Shown: in pieces, positions 35,720 to 44,166 of the stretch | How positions within the stretch are numbered: position 1 is the stretch's first letter | Layout of the letters: every line of letters starts with the position of its first letter | Assembly: GCF_963677715.1 (NCBI RefSeq) | Contig: NZ_OY782495.1 | Coordinates: 2,284,001-2,348,000, forward strand | Reading direction: 5' to 3' | Length of the DNA stretch: 64,000 nucleotides | DNA from: an uncultured Bacteroides sp. | GTDB taxonomy: Bacteria; Bacteroidota; Bacteroidia; Bacteroidales; Bacteroidaceae | The notes under the pieces: generated by a model | Seen by the model: only the letters and a program-made list of their open reading frames with translations | The model's database searches: none | What the model was told of the DNA's origin: nothing | Position numbers and translations under genes: made by a program

Positions 35720-38251
35720 ATGAGAAAGAAACATTTCGTATTTGTATCGGCTCTGGCATTGCTATTCTCTTGCAATGCACTTCATGCCCAAAATTTCAAG
35801 CTGACACCTTCCGGCTACTTCAAAAATCAAGGAGTGGATGTAATGGCCTTCGACGACATTTACCCGGAAGGACATCAAGGGGGAATATGTATCATCATGA
35901 ACGGACATCGTATAGCTACCAACGGTGATATCCGTTTGGAAGCCACCCCGGGACAATGGCAACCCGTACCGAAACAATTGGACCGGAAACTTGACGGCAA
36001 CAGCATTACCGCCACGCTGTGCTATCCTGACTCCTCACGTCATCTCACCGGATTCAACCCGATGATTTATCCCAATCTCAACCTTAAATATACCGTAAGG
36101 GTGGAAGCAGAAGGAAAAAATATAGAAGTAACCGTAGACTTGGACCATCCCATACCCGAAGAATTTATCGGAAAAGTAGGTTTCAACCTCGAATTCTTCC
36201 CGGGCTCCTTGTTTGGCAAACCTTGGATTATGGACCACCAAACCGGCATCTATCCGCAACAACCCAACTCACCTCTAATGACCACCAAACCAAACTATCT
36301 ACATACGGGGAATTACCACAATGAAAAACGACCGCTGGCCGATTTTGACAAGCTGATAGGAAAAGGATACAGTCCGATCGTGGCGGACGACATTATCAGC
36401 AAGCCTTATGCCATAGGAGCTAAATTCACCTCCCGTCCCGATGATCCCTACAACAAGGTAACCATCGAATCTCTGAACGGTGACTTGCAACTGTTCGATG
36501 GCAGAATGAACCACAACAACGGCTGGTTCGTACTCCGTAGCAATATCAAGCCCGGCGTTACCAAAAATGCAGTTAAATGGATTATTACCCCGAATGTCGT
36601 TTCCGACTGGATGTACCAACCGGTTATCCAAACGTCTCAAATAGGTTATCACCCGGCGCAAAACAAAGAAGCAGCGATTGAAACAGATGTACGCGACACC
36701 AGGCAAGAGATGGCACAAATTCTCCGCATCGATGCCGACAAAGAGAACGTTATCAAGACCGTAACTCCAAAGACCTGGGGAAAATTCTTGAGATACAATT
36801 ACCTGAAAGTGGATTTCACGGATGTGAAAGAACCGGGACTTTATAAGATTAAATACGGTACTTCCACGTCTCCCATATTCCGCATCGACAATGATATATA
36901 TGCCAGAGGCGTCTGGCAACCGGTTCTTGAATACTTTCTTCCCATACAAATGTGCCACATGCGCGTAAATGAGAAATATCGTGTATGGCATGACCGCTGC
37001 CACATGGATGATGCCCGAATGGCACCGTCCCACAATCACATTGACGGTTACGACCAAAAAGAGGGTTTATCCAAATTCAAACAGGGTGAAGTGGTTCTCG
37101 GGGTAAACGTAGGAGGCTGGCATGATGCAGGCGACTTTGACCTCCGTATCGAATCGCAAGCCGGAGAATCTTATATCCTGGCATTAACTTATGAAGCTTT
37201 CCATCCGGAAATCGACGTGACCTCCATTGACCAAATAAACCACATAACGGAAATCCACCAGCCCGACGGTAAGAATGACCTGTTACAGCAAGTAGAAAAC
37301 GGTGCCCTCAGCGTCGTTAACGGCTATCTGGCATTGGGACGTCTGTACAGAGGTATTATCTGTAACGACCTCCGACAATATGTCCTTTTAGGTGATGCCG
37401 CCGCTATGACAGACGGAAAAACAGGCAATGAAGACGACCGCTGGATTTTTACGGAAAACAATCCCGGACGGGAACTGTCAACGGCTGCTCAGCTGGCTGC
37501 CATATCACGTGTATTGAAAGGTTTCAATGACACATTGAGTGTGCATTGCCTCAATATTGCCCGCAAGATATATGCTTCTACCGGAGACGGAAACAACAAA
37601 GCTTTATTCTCCAAAGTGCAAGCATCGGTAGAATTATATCTTACAACCGGTGAACAACCTTATATGAATTTCATACTGGAAAACCAGGAATTCATCATCA
37701 AGCAGATAAGACGCGTCGGTTGGTACACAGCACGCGTGGAACAATTGTTTGCAAAAATGAAGAACAAAAAGGCCGAGGCTTTCTCCATTGCTTTCCGCGA
37801 AGCTCTGACCGGATATGAACAAGAGCTTCATAAGCAAGCTCAGGAAACTCCCTACGGCATTCCCTACCACCCATATATTTGGGGAGCGGGTTGGGATATA
37901 CAGCACTTTGGATTTGAATATTATTTTCTGACAAAGGATTACCCGGAAATTTTTCCGATAACTCCACTATTCAACGCGCTCAACTTTATTTTGGGATGCC
38001 ATCCCGGTTCTAATCAAGCATCGTTTGCCTCGGGTGTAGGTTCACAATCAGCCACAGTCGCTTATGGATTAAACCGTGCGGATTGGTCGTACATTCCCGG
38101 TGGAGTAATCTCCGGTACAGCATTAATCCGTCCTGATTTTCCAGAATTACTTACGTTCCCGTTCTTGTGGCAACAGACTGAATATGTGTTGGGAGGAGGG
38201 TCTTCACATTATATGTTCCTAGTGCTCGCGGCGCAACAGTTGCTGCAATAA
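35720..38251 (+). CDS. GH9 family glycoside hydrolase, paralogue of the 65-2590 gene
   Basis: 843 residues from the ATG at 35720, chosen because it opens on the signal peptide MRKKHFVFVSALALLFSCNALHAQ; an earlier in-frame ATG (35687) adds a non-signal stretch. Same architecture as the first GH9: unrecognised domain about 24-300, CelD_N Ig-like domain starting at VIQTSQIGYHP, then the GH9 barrel with D469/D472 in GGWHDAGDFDLR and E821 in TEYVLGG. Conservation runs along the whole length, including the N-terminal domain. The 200-bp gap upstream holds no clear promoter. Last gene of PUL 2, ending where the scar region begins. Confidence 0.85.
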   Translation: MRKKHFVFVSALALLFSCNALHAQNFKLTPSGYFKNQGVDVMAFDDIYPEGHQGGICIIMNGHRIATNGDIRLEATPGQWQPVPKQLDRKLDGNSITATLCYPDSSRHLTGFNPMIYPNLNLKYTVRVEAEGKNIEVTVDLDHPIPEEFIGKVGFNLEFFPGSLFGKPWIMDHQTGIYPQQPNSPLMTTKPNYLHTGNYHNEKRPLADFDKLIGKGYSPIVADDIISKPYAIGAKFTSRPDDPYNKVTIESLNGDLQLFDGRMNHNNGWFVLRSNIKPGVTKNAVKWIITPNVVSDWMYQPVIQTSQIGYHPAQNKEAAIETDVRDTRQEMAQILRIDADKENVIKTVTPKTWGKFLRYNYLKVDFTDVKEPGLYKIKYGTSTSPIFRIDNDIYARGVWQPVLEYFLPIQMCHMRVNEKYRVWHDRCHMDDARMAPSHNHIDGYDQKEGLSKFKQGEVVLGVNVGGWHDAGDFDLRIESQAGESYILALTYEAFHPEIDVTSIDQINHITEIHQPDGKNDLLQQVENGALSVVNGYLALGRLYRGIICNDLRQYVLLGDAAAMTDGKTGNEDDRWIFTENNPGRELSTAAQLAAISRVLKGFNDTLSVHCLNIARKIYASTGDGNNKALFSKVQASVELYLTTGEQPYMNFILENQEFIIKQIRRVGWYTARVEQLFAKMKNKKAEAFSIAFREALTGYEQELHKQAQETPYGIPYHPYIWGAGWDIQHFGFEYYFLTKDYPEIFPITPLFNALNFILGCHPGSNQASFASGVGSQSATVAYGLNRADWSYIPGGVISGTALIRPDFPELLTFPFLWQQTEYVLGGGSSHYMFLVLAAQQLLQ

Positions 38252-38259
38252 TGAATATA

Positions 38260-38690
38260 CTTTCTTTTGCCTTGATACAAAAGTATAAGATACCAAAGAA
38301 AATATCAAGGCCACATTTCTAGGGCTACTCCGAAAACATTTTCAGCAAAGGATAGGAACTCGCTTCACTCCCTTACCTACGCCTGACAGCGCCTTCGCTC
38401 ACGCACTTCTGCCGATGTTCAAAGCTACGCAATGGAGGCGCTACGCTGTGAGGTGCACTATGATGCAAGCCCTCACACAACATGACCATATTACACTTTC
38501 ACTCCGCATGGCTCTCTGGCCCCACTGTGGGGCATTAAACAGAGAAAGTGTTTTCAGCGTCAAGAAAGGCAGGGTGCGAAGCGTGTTCGAGCTCCGTCTG
38601 CGAATGGCAATGCCGAACCGTAGACGTAGCCCGTACCTTTTTTGGGTATCTTTTCTTTTGTACACACAAAAGAAGAAGATACATACATAA
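38260..38690. repeat. Dispersed-repeat-like segment bounded by hairpins
   Basis: Starts with inverted 9-mers GCCTTGATA (38269-38277) and TATCAAGGC (38303-38311) and ends with a near-perfect 16/17-bp hairpin (38646-38661 with 38666-38682, 4-nt loop). The plus frame near the end reads NRRRSPYLFWVSFLLYTQKKK, a phrase I associate with spurious small proteins scattered in Bacteroides genomes, hence probably a repeated non-coding element. Copy number cannot be checked here. No real gene is visible. Confidence 0.4.
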
Positions 38691-38699
38691 CCTCATTTT

Positions 38700-39110
38700 C
38701 TGCTCCACACGCAGAATTACCTCCATCTTTTTTACCTTCGGATAATCTGCCTTCACCTGTCCGGTCACATCTTCTACAAAAGCAAATGGAATATATTCGG
38801 GCATAACGGAAGTTCTTGTTTCAGTATCTATCAGATAAGTGGCAATAAAGTATAGGTACGTTCTTCGAATGGATTACATACTCAAAACAAGAAAAGTAAT
38901 TTTCCTGAGTATAATAAGTGGTCTGTTTAAAAGTACGTTTTGTCCCTTTTCTCCCTTCTGTATAAACGAACTGATAGAATCCACCGGGCTGTTGGGAGAC
39001 AAGTTCAATACCTTTTCTGTTTTCCTCATTGGGACACTCTAAAAATTGCTGATTGATTTTTCCTTATCAGTGACCACCATATCGTATAGTTCTTTCTGCT
39101 GATTGTCCAT
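38700..39110 (-). pseudogene. Decayed gene of unknown family
   Basis: The minus strand from ATG 39110 reads MDNQQKELYDMVVTDKEKS then SISNF and a stop. One base missing in a T-run at about 39041-39045 would continue it as LECPNEENRKGIELVSQQPG and on to YFSCFEYVIHS. A second shift near 38862 moves into RTYLYFIATYLIDTETRTS and MPEYIPFAFVEDVTGQVKAD, ending near 38700 at the repeat segment. Three coherent pieces in three frames indicate a broken gene of roughly 130 codons. I do not recognise the protein. Confidence 0.5.
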
Positions 39111-39135
39111 CTGTAATATCTACGTTCTATTTGTT

Positions 39136-40235
39136 TTACTTTTGAGTAACTGATAAATCAATTGGTACATAGTTAAAGGTTATTTCTTGTGCTCGTAATA
39201 ATGTTATAGCGGATTTGTTCTTTTTTAGAATCCGTTCGAGTTTCAGCATGATTGTATATGTGGTAAAGCAGATACAAATATGCCATTCTATTTGGTTATG
39301 AAACCTATGATAAATGGGGCACACCTCTAAATCTGTTTTATTCATTCAAAACGTACGCTCTATAAATTACAAATTTCTATAGTAGGCGATGACTTCATTC
39401 TTGTCAAGTTTGGAGTTAGTGGCATACTCTTTGATGCCATCCCAAGCTGCATCTGTATTGTATTTGTCCATGTCGATGGCTATTTTCACTTCACCCTCCA
39501 TCTTCAAGTACTTGTTACACCCTTTGTTGTTGATGTTCGACTTAGTCAGTTTGCCATCATTAACGCGTTTTTATAGCCTGTCAAGTCCACTTTTACGGTT
39601 AAACTTGTCTTTCTTAACTCTGCTTTCACTTATGGAAATGATAAGAAAGATATTATTTTTCTTTTTTATGGTCTTTAGATCACCATAGGTTAGGTCCATG
39701 TCAAGTATTTGCTTCCTGATCCCATCCGATTCATTTTTCGGGCGTGCCCCCGAAATAAACTCACAACTATAACCAAAGAATGCCTGTATATTTTGTTTGG
39801 ACAATAAGTCAGTGTCAGCAAAAATAATAGGTTTACCTAACCCATATTTGTCTTGCATTCTTTTGATCAAAGGTATAAATGTGTTACCTTCATACGTGTT
39901 TCCCTCAAATATCTCGTAACCAATCGAATTGCCTCCAAAGCCGATAAGTAATCTCAACAAGATCTGAGAACACCGATACTTTCTGTCCTTTGAAAATCTC
40001 GTCTTGCCAAATCATCCCCATCACTTGATTCAAAGTAAAGCGTAGCCATATCGTAAAACACGACGCTGATAGAACCTCCAAGAAGTGCTTTGGTATGCTC
40101 GAAAGAAATATGCTCCGCTAAGGTTTTTATTACACATACAAAGTCAAGCTTTTGAGGAGATTCTTTCAATAGAACTTGCTTTATATTTCGGTTCGTACGC
40201 CCGAAGGTATGTGTTGGCCAAAGGCGTATTATCAA
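39136..40235 (-). pseudogene. Broken IS1634/IS4-type DDE transposase remnant
   Basis: Reading the minus strand with frame changes restores a transposase: YDMATLYFESSDGDDLAR (about 40030), a frameshift near 39990 to FSKDRKYRCSQILLRLLIGF, GGNSIGYEIFEGNTYEGNTF, KPIIFADTDLLSKQNI, a second shift at about 39570 to KRVNDGKLTKSNINNKG, KNEVIAYYRNL, two in-frame stops (TAA, TGA), then IEWHICICFTTYTIMLKLER at the C-terminus. At least two frameshifts and two stops make it inactive. The N-terminus is missing because the segment abuts the stop codon of the neighbouring gene at 40232, so a rearrangement removed that end of the element. Confidence 0.75.
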
Positions 40236-40954
40236 TTGACTGAATAATAATATTTAAAGTTAGTAATCCTTGCCCGTGATAGCGTTGTGCGAAAGCCGAA
40301 CCATCCTGAGCGATGTGGGTTAGGGTCGCGATAATCAATCAGCCGTTCATTGTTAATATAGAAACAAACATGGTTGTCTATGCAGGTAATCTTAATGTGG
40401 TACCACTTGTTGGGCTTCAGCAGATGCTTCCGGTCAGTGTATTCTTGTATAATGGCAGGCAATTGATTATCCTCTTCTACCCGCCCATAGTCGCCATCGT
40501 AGCGGCGAAAGCGAGTAGTAGAGTTGTGATTACCTCCGTATCCCATATAGTACATTTGCAAAGAATAGTAATGCTTAAACACGCCATTTCTCCATTTTGC
40601 TCGTTTCTGGATATTATCGGGATATAGCGGATCGCTTGCCATCCAAAAACAATTCAGGTCACTGAGGCGGTCACCCGGTTGCCCTTCATCCATTATGCAA
40701 GCATCATATTCAATGGTAATGTTGCCACTCATCTTTTCCTTTCTCCAAAGTGTCAATCCTTTGGGAGCTAATATTTCCACAGTATCATTAGAAAATAAAA
40801 GTTTATAATCCGGCGATTCCGACTCTATTTTCCAATAACGGAAAAACTGTTTACTATTCAAACCCGATACAGGTCTGTCACTGTCTTCGGCATGAACCGC
40901 CGATAAGCTTAAGAATAAAGATACGATAACAAGAATCCGTTTAAAAGCAATCAT
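40232..40954 (-). CDS. Secreted DUF6250-like protein (jelly-roll fold predicted)
   Basis: 240 residues from the ATG at 40954, which gives signal peptide MIAFKRILVIVSLFLSLSAVHA. Motifs ITIEYDACIMDEGQPGDRLSDLN and CFWMASDPLYPDN resemble the DUF6250 group often found beside pectin-degrading genes in Bacteroides (from memory). HLLKPNKWYHIKITC and DNHVCFYINNERLIDY are the strand pattern of concanavalin/LamG-type jelly rolls, suggesting carbohydrate binding or cleavage. The C-terminal ITNFKYYYSVN looks natural, so the adjoining transposase scrap has not truncated the gene. It is divergent from the GH115 operon and probably belongs to the same pectin locus. Confidence 0.6.
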   Translation of the reverse strand: MIAFKRILVIVSLFLSLSAVHAEDSDRPVSGLNSKQFFRYWKIESESPDYKLLFSNDTVEILAPKGLTLWRKEKMSGNITIEYDACIMDEGQPGDRLSDLNCFWMASDPLYPDNIQKRAKWRNGVFKHYYSLQMYYMGYGGNHNSTTRFRRYDGDYGRVEEDNQLPAIIQEYTDRKHLLKPNKWYHIKITCIDNHVCFYINNERLIDYRDPNPHRSGWFGFRTTLSRARITNFKYYYSVN

Positions 40955-41332
40955 GTTAGTAAACATTTAAGGTGTCATTTGTTTTAACCGTCTATTTAAG
41001 AGTAAATTCAACGCTTTAAATTTAAATAGAAATTAAATAGAATAAAAACGATCTTTCTCTTCTGAACATATTTACATGTAATTGTACATACGTATAGGTT
41101 GGGATAAGCTTGAAAAAACTAATTTTGTTCACCAAACAAATCTGATTGACCGTATGAAGAACTCTCATTACTTAAATTTGTTCTCATTTCTTCTATATTC
41201 TCCCCATTCAATCTACGAGCAACAAGACCTGTTTGCCTTAAGAAAGAATATGCAGGGGCCGAGCCATTATAAAGAACTCGACCTTAATAATAAGGCGACT
41301 TCTTTAATGCGTTTTTATCCTAAAATAGAGCC
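40955..41332. other. Divergent intergenic region of the pectin locus
   Basis: 378 bp between the DUF6250-like gene and GH115. It is AT-rich and contains rightward promoter candidates described separately. A small open frame (41082-41336) is present but has no recognisable content. The long leader of about 200 nt before GH115 holds no clear riboswitch-like fold that I can see. The HTCS encoded at 48014 probably binds here. Confidence 0.4.
41099..41127 (+). promoter_or_regulatory. Promoter candidate of the GH115-PL11-GH105 operon
   Basis: TTG at 41099-41101, 18 bp, then TAATTTTG at 41120-41127 (exact TAnnTTTG). A second -7-like site, TAAATTTG, lies at 41173-41180. Either would give a leader of 150-200 nt. 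Confidence 0.45.
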
Positions 41333-44155
41333 ATGAAGCACTTATCTCATTTTTGTTTGATGGCACTCATTAGCTGTTATAGTCTTTCTATAACGGCAAC
41401 AGTTGCAGAGAGTTTTGCTTTTGCACCTTCAGAAAACAAGCTTTCCGTCTATATGGGCAAGGAGGAAAAGAATGTTCCCAAGTCTGCTCTTGAAATGTTT
41501 TGCGGCGATTATGCCTCTGTCTTTGGAAATGCTCCTGTGCTAACAGATGTGCCCGGAAATGCGGATGTGTTGATCGCTACTTTGGAACATGCCGACGGTG
41601 AAGATTGGGTTAAGTCATTACACTTGGATACAAAAGAGCTGAAAGGTGCGTGGGAAGCTTTTCGCATACAGGTTGTCCGGCAAGGAAATAGAAATCAATT
41701 AATCATATTGGGAAGTGATGAAAGAGGTACTGCTTATGGCATACTCGAATTATCCCGATTGATAGGTGTTTCTCCTTGGAGTTGGTGGGCGGATGTTACG
41801 CCGGCTAAAAAGAAACAGGTGCTTCTTCCGGCAACTTATATCAATGAACAGAAACCGTCTGTGCAGTATCGCGGCATCTTTATTAATGATGAAGACTGGG
41901 GCCTGGTTCCCTGGAGTCACAATATGTTGGAACCAACAGCCGCCAAAGGAGAGCTGGGGCCTAAAACGTACGAAAGAGTATTTCAGCTGCTGTTACGCCT
42001 AAGGGCAAACATCATCTGGCCGGCTATGCACGAATGCACCAAACCGTTTTATACGGTAGCGGGCAACAAAGAGATGGCCGATAAATACGGCATTGTGATT
42101 GGGACTTCTCACTGCGAACAGTTGATGAGGAACAATGCCGGAGAATGGGATAAAAGTAGATATGGGGATTATAATTACCTGACAAATAAAGAAACGGTAC
42201 TGGCTTATTGGAAAGAGCGATTGCAAGAGGTGGGTTCGTACCAAAACTTTTATACGATTGGCATGCGTGGCGTGCATGATGGAAAGATGGAGGGTCCCAA
42301 AACGCTGGATGAGCAGACTGCATTGACGGCAACAATCTTAAACGATCAGCGGAAACTACTGGCAACGTATGTTTCTCCGGCTGTCACTTCCATTCCGCAA
42401 GCCATTATTCTTTATAAAGAGGTGCTGGATGTATATAACAACGGACTAAAAGTGCCTGATGATGTAACGCTCGTTTGGTGTGACGATAACTATGGATACA
42501 TCACCCGCCTCAGCAATGAGGAAGAGCAAAAGAGAAAAGGGGGAGCCGGAGTTTATTATCACATTTCTTATTGGGGACGTCCACACGATTATTTATGGTT
42601 GTGCACCACGCCGCCTACTCAGATATATACAGAGATGAAGCGCGCCTGGGACTATGGTTCCCGGAAATTGTGGATACTCAATGTGGGCGACATAAAGCCG
42701 GCGGAATATGAAACGGAGTTCTTTATGGATATGGCCTGGAATATAACTGCTGTTAATCCGCAAAAGCTGAACGAACATCTGCAAGCGTGGCTCTCCCGTG
42801 AATTTGGCGAAGACTTGAAAGAACCTTTGAGTCGTTTAAAGCAAGAATATTATCGCTTGGCTACTATCCGTAAACCGGAGTTCATGGGTTGGAGCCGGGT
42901 GGAGGAACCGAGTGTACCGGGAGGTAAAACTCCCGTACGTGATACGGAATTTAATCCTTTTATGTTTGGCGACGAAGTGCAAAGGCGGATAGAGGATTAT
43001 AGCCGCTTATCGGACAAGGCTCGCGCGCTGGCAAAAAGGGTTCCTACGCAGCGTCGGGATGCCTACTTTGAATTGATGGAATATCCGATATGTGCTTCCG
43101 CTGCAATGAATCATAAATTACTTTATGCGCAGAAGGCGCGGCTTTTAGCCCGTTATAATCTTCCGGCAGCTAATGAATACGATTCTCTGAGTAAGCGGGC
43201 TTATGAAGACATTGTATCCTTAACGTATACCTACAACCAAAACATAGCAAAAGGAAAATGGAAGGGAATAATGGACATGAAGCCTCGCAAGCTTGCTGTT
43301 TTTGATTCCTGCAAACTGCCCCGAAAGGTAATTGTTGCAGCGAGTAAGTCTGCAATGGTATGGGTCGAGGGAGATTCGCTTTTTTCCGCTCCGGAAACGG
43401 TAATCAAGCTGCCTTCTTTTATTAATGGCAAAAGCGAGACTACATTCGTATCATTCTACAATCGCGGAAAGAAACAGATAAACTGGCACACAGAGCATAA
43501 ACCCGATTGGCTCAAAGTAGTGGAGATTAGTATGCCTGCGAAATTAGAGAAGCGAATATTGATCAGTGTTGATTGGAGTAAATTAAAAGAGAATGCTTTC
43601 GCTCAAATGCAGTTGATTGTAGATGGACAGGAGTACAAAGTAGATGCCTCTGCCATTTATAAAGCAGCAGCAAAGAAAGTAGAATTTAACGGCATGGTGG
43701 CATGGAACGCTGCAGATTGGGACACCTCTTCGTATTCTCCTGTTGAGATAACCAATGGACTAGGCTATAGCCGGAAAAGTATTTCTTTACCCAAAGGGGA
43801 AACGTTGACTTACGACGTGGAGGTATTTAGTACCGGGAAATGTTGCCTCAGAGTGGGCTTAATTCCCAACCATCCGCTCAACGGAGGGCAATTGTGTTAT
43901 CAGGTTTCTATTGATGGCAAACAGCAACAGGTAATTACTTACAATACAGAGGTCCGTTCGGAACCCTGGAAGATTAATGTATTAAGAAACCTGTCACTAA
44001 ACACGAGTTATCATCTGTTGCCCCTGTCGGGTAAGCACATCATCAGCATAAAAGCTCTGGACAATGGCATCATTCTCGATCAAATGATGCTTGATTTTCA
44101 ACCCGGGCGATCGTTCTACGAGATTCCTGTTCCTGATATAAATAAACCTTTATAA
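41333..44155 (+). CDS. GH115 family alpha-glucuronidase
   Basis: 940 residues. GH115 enzymes remove alpha-1,2-linked (4-O-methyl)glucuronic acid, best known from xylan. Signal peptide about 1-22. The N-terminal alpha/beta domain includes NQLIILGSDERGTAYGILELSR and IGVSPWSWWADVTP, then the barrel starts QYRGIFINDEDWGLVPW, with RANIIWPAMHE, GMRGVHDGKMEGP and VWCDDNYGYI, all typical of the family. The C-terminal domain has VEFNGMVAWNAADWDTSSYSPVEI. No xylanase is nearby. It leads an operon of rhamnogalacturonan genes, so the glucuronic acid removed here may decorate pectin or an attached arabinogalactan (inference). Confidence 0.9.
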   Translation: MKHLSHFCLMALISCYSLSITATVAESFAFAPSENKLSVYMGKEEKNVPKSALEMFCGDYASVFGNAPVLTDVPGNADVLIATLEHADGEDWVKSLHLDTKELKGAWEAFRIQVVRQGNRNQLIILGSDERGTAYGILELSRLIGVSPWSWWADVTPAKKKQVLLPATYINEQKPSVQYRGIFINDEDWGLVPWSHNMLEPTAAKGELGPKTYERVFQLLLRLRANIIWPAMHECTKPFYTVAGNKEMADKYGIVIGTSHCEQLMRNNAGEWDKSRYGDYNYLTNKETVLAYWKERLQEVGSYQNFYTIGMRGVHDGKMEGPKTLDEQTALTATILNDQRKLLATYVSPAVTSIPQAIILYKEVLDVYNNGLKVPDDVTLVWCDDNYGYITRLSNEEEQKRKGGAGVYYHISYWGRPHDYLWLCTTPPTQIYTEMKRAWDYGSRKLWILNVGDIKPAEYETEFFMDMAWNITAVNPQKLNEHLQAWLSREFGEDLKEPLSRLKQEYYRLATIRKPEFMGWSRVEEPSVPGGKTPVRDTEFNPFMFGDEVQRRIEDYSRLSDKARALAKRVPTQRRDAYFELMEYPICASAAMNHKLLYAQKARLLARYNLPAANEYDSLSKRAYEDIVSLTYTYNQNIAKGKWKGIMDMKPRKLAVFDSCKLPRKVIVAASKSAMVWVEGDSLFSAPETVIKLPSFINGKSETTFVSFYNRGKKQINWHTEHKPDWLKVVEISMPAKLEKRILISVDWSKLKENAFAQMQLIVDGQEYKVDASAIYKAAAKKVEFNGMVAWNAADWDTSSYSPVEITNGLGYSRKSISLPKGETLTYDVEVFSTGKCCLRVGLIPNHPLNGGQLCYQVSIDGKQQQVITYNTEVRSEPWKINVLRNLSLNTSYHLLPLSGKHIISIKALDNGIILDQMMLDFQPGRSFYEIPVPDINKPL

Positions 44156-44166
44156 TATGTTTTGTT

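Noticed and set aside
36299-37057. 252-codon open frame antisense to the second GH9 gene
   Set aside because: Shadow of the GH9 coding frame; its length reflects codon bias of the real gene.
38415-38690. 91-codon open frame in the scar region
   Set aside because: Falls inside the hairpin-bounded repeat segment; its peptide resembles spurious translations of a dispersed repeat rather than a folded protein.
41082-41336. 84-codon open frame upstream of GH115
   Set aside because: No recognisable motif or signal, overlaps the promoter candidates and the GH115 start, and composition is like the AT-rich leader around it.
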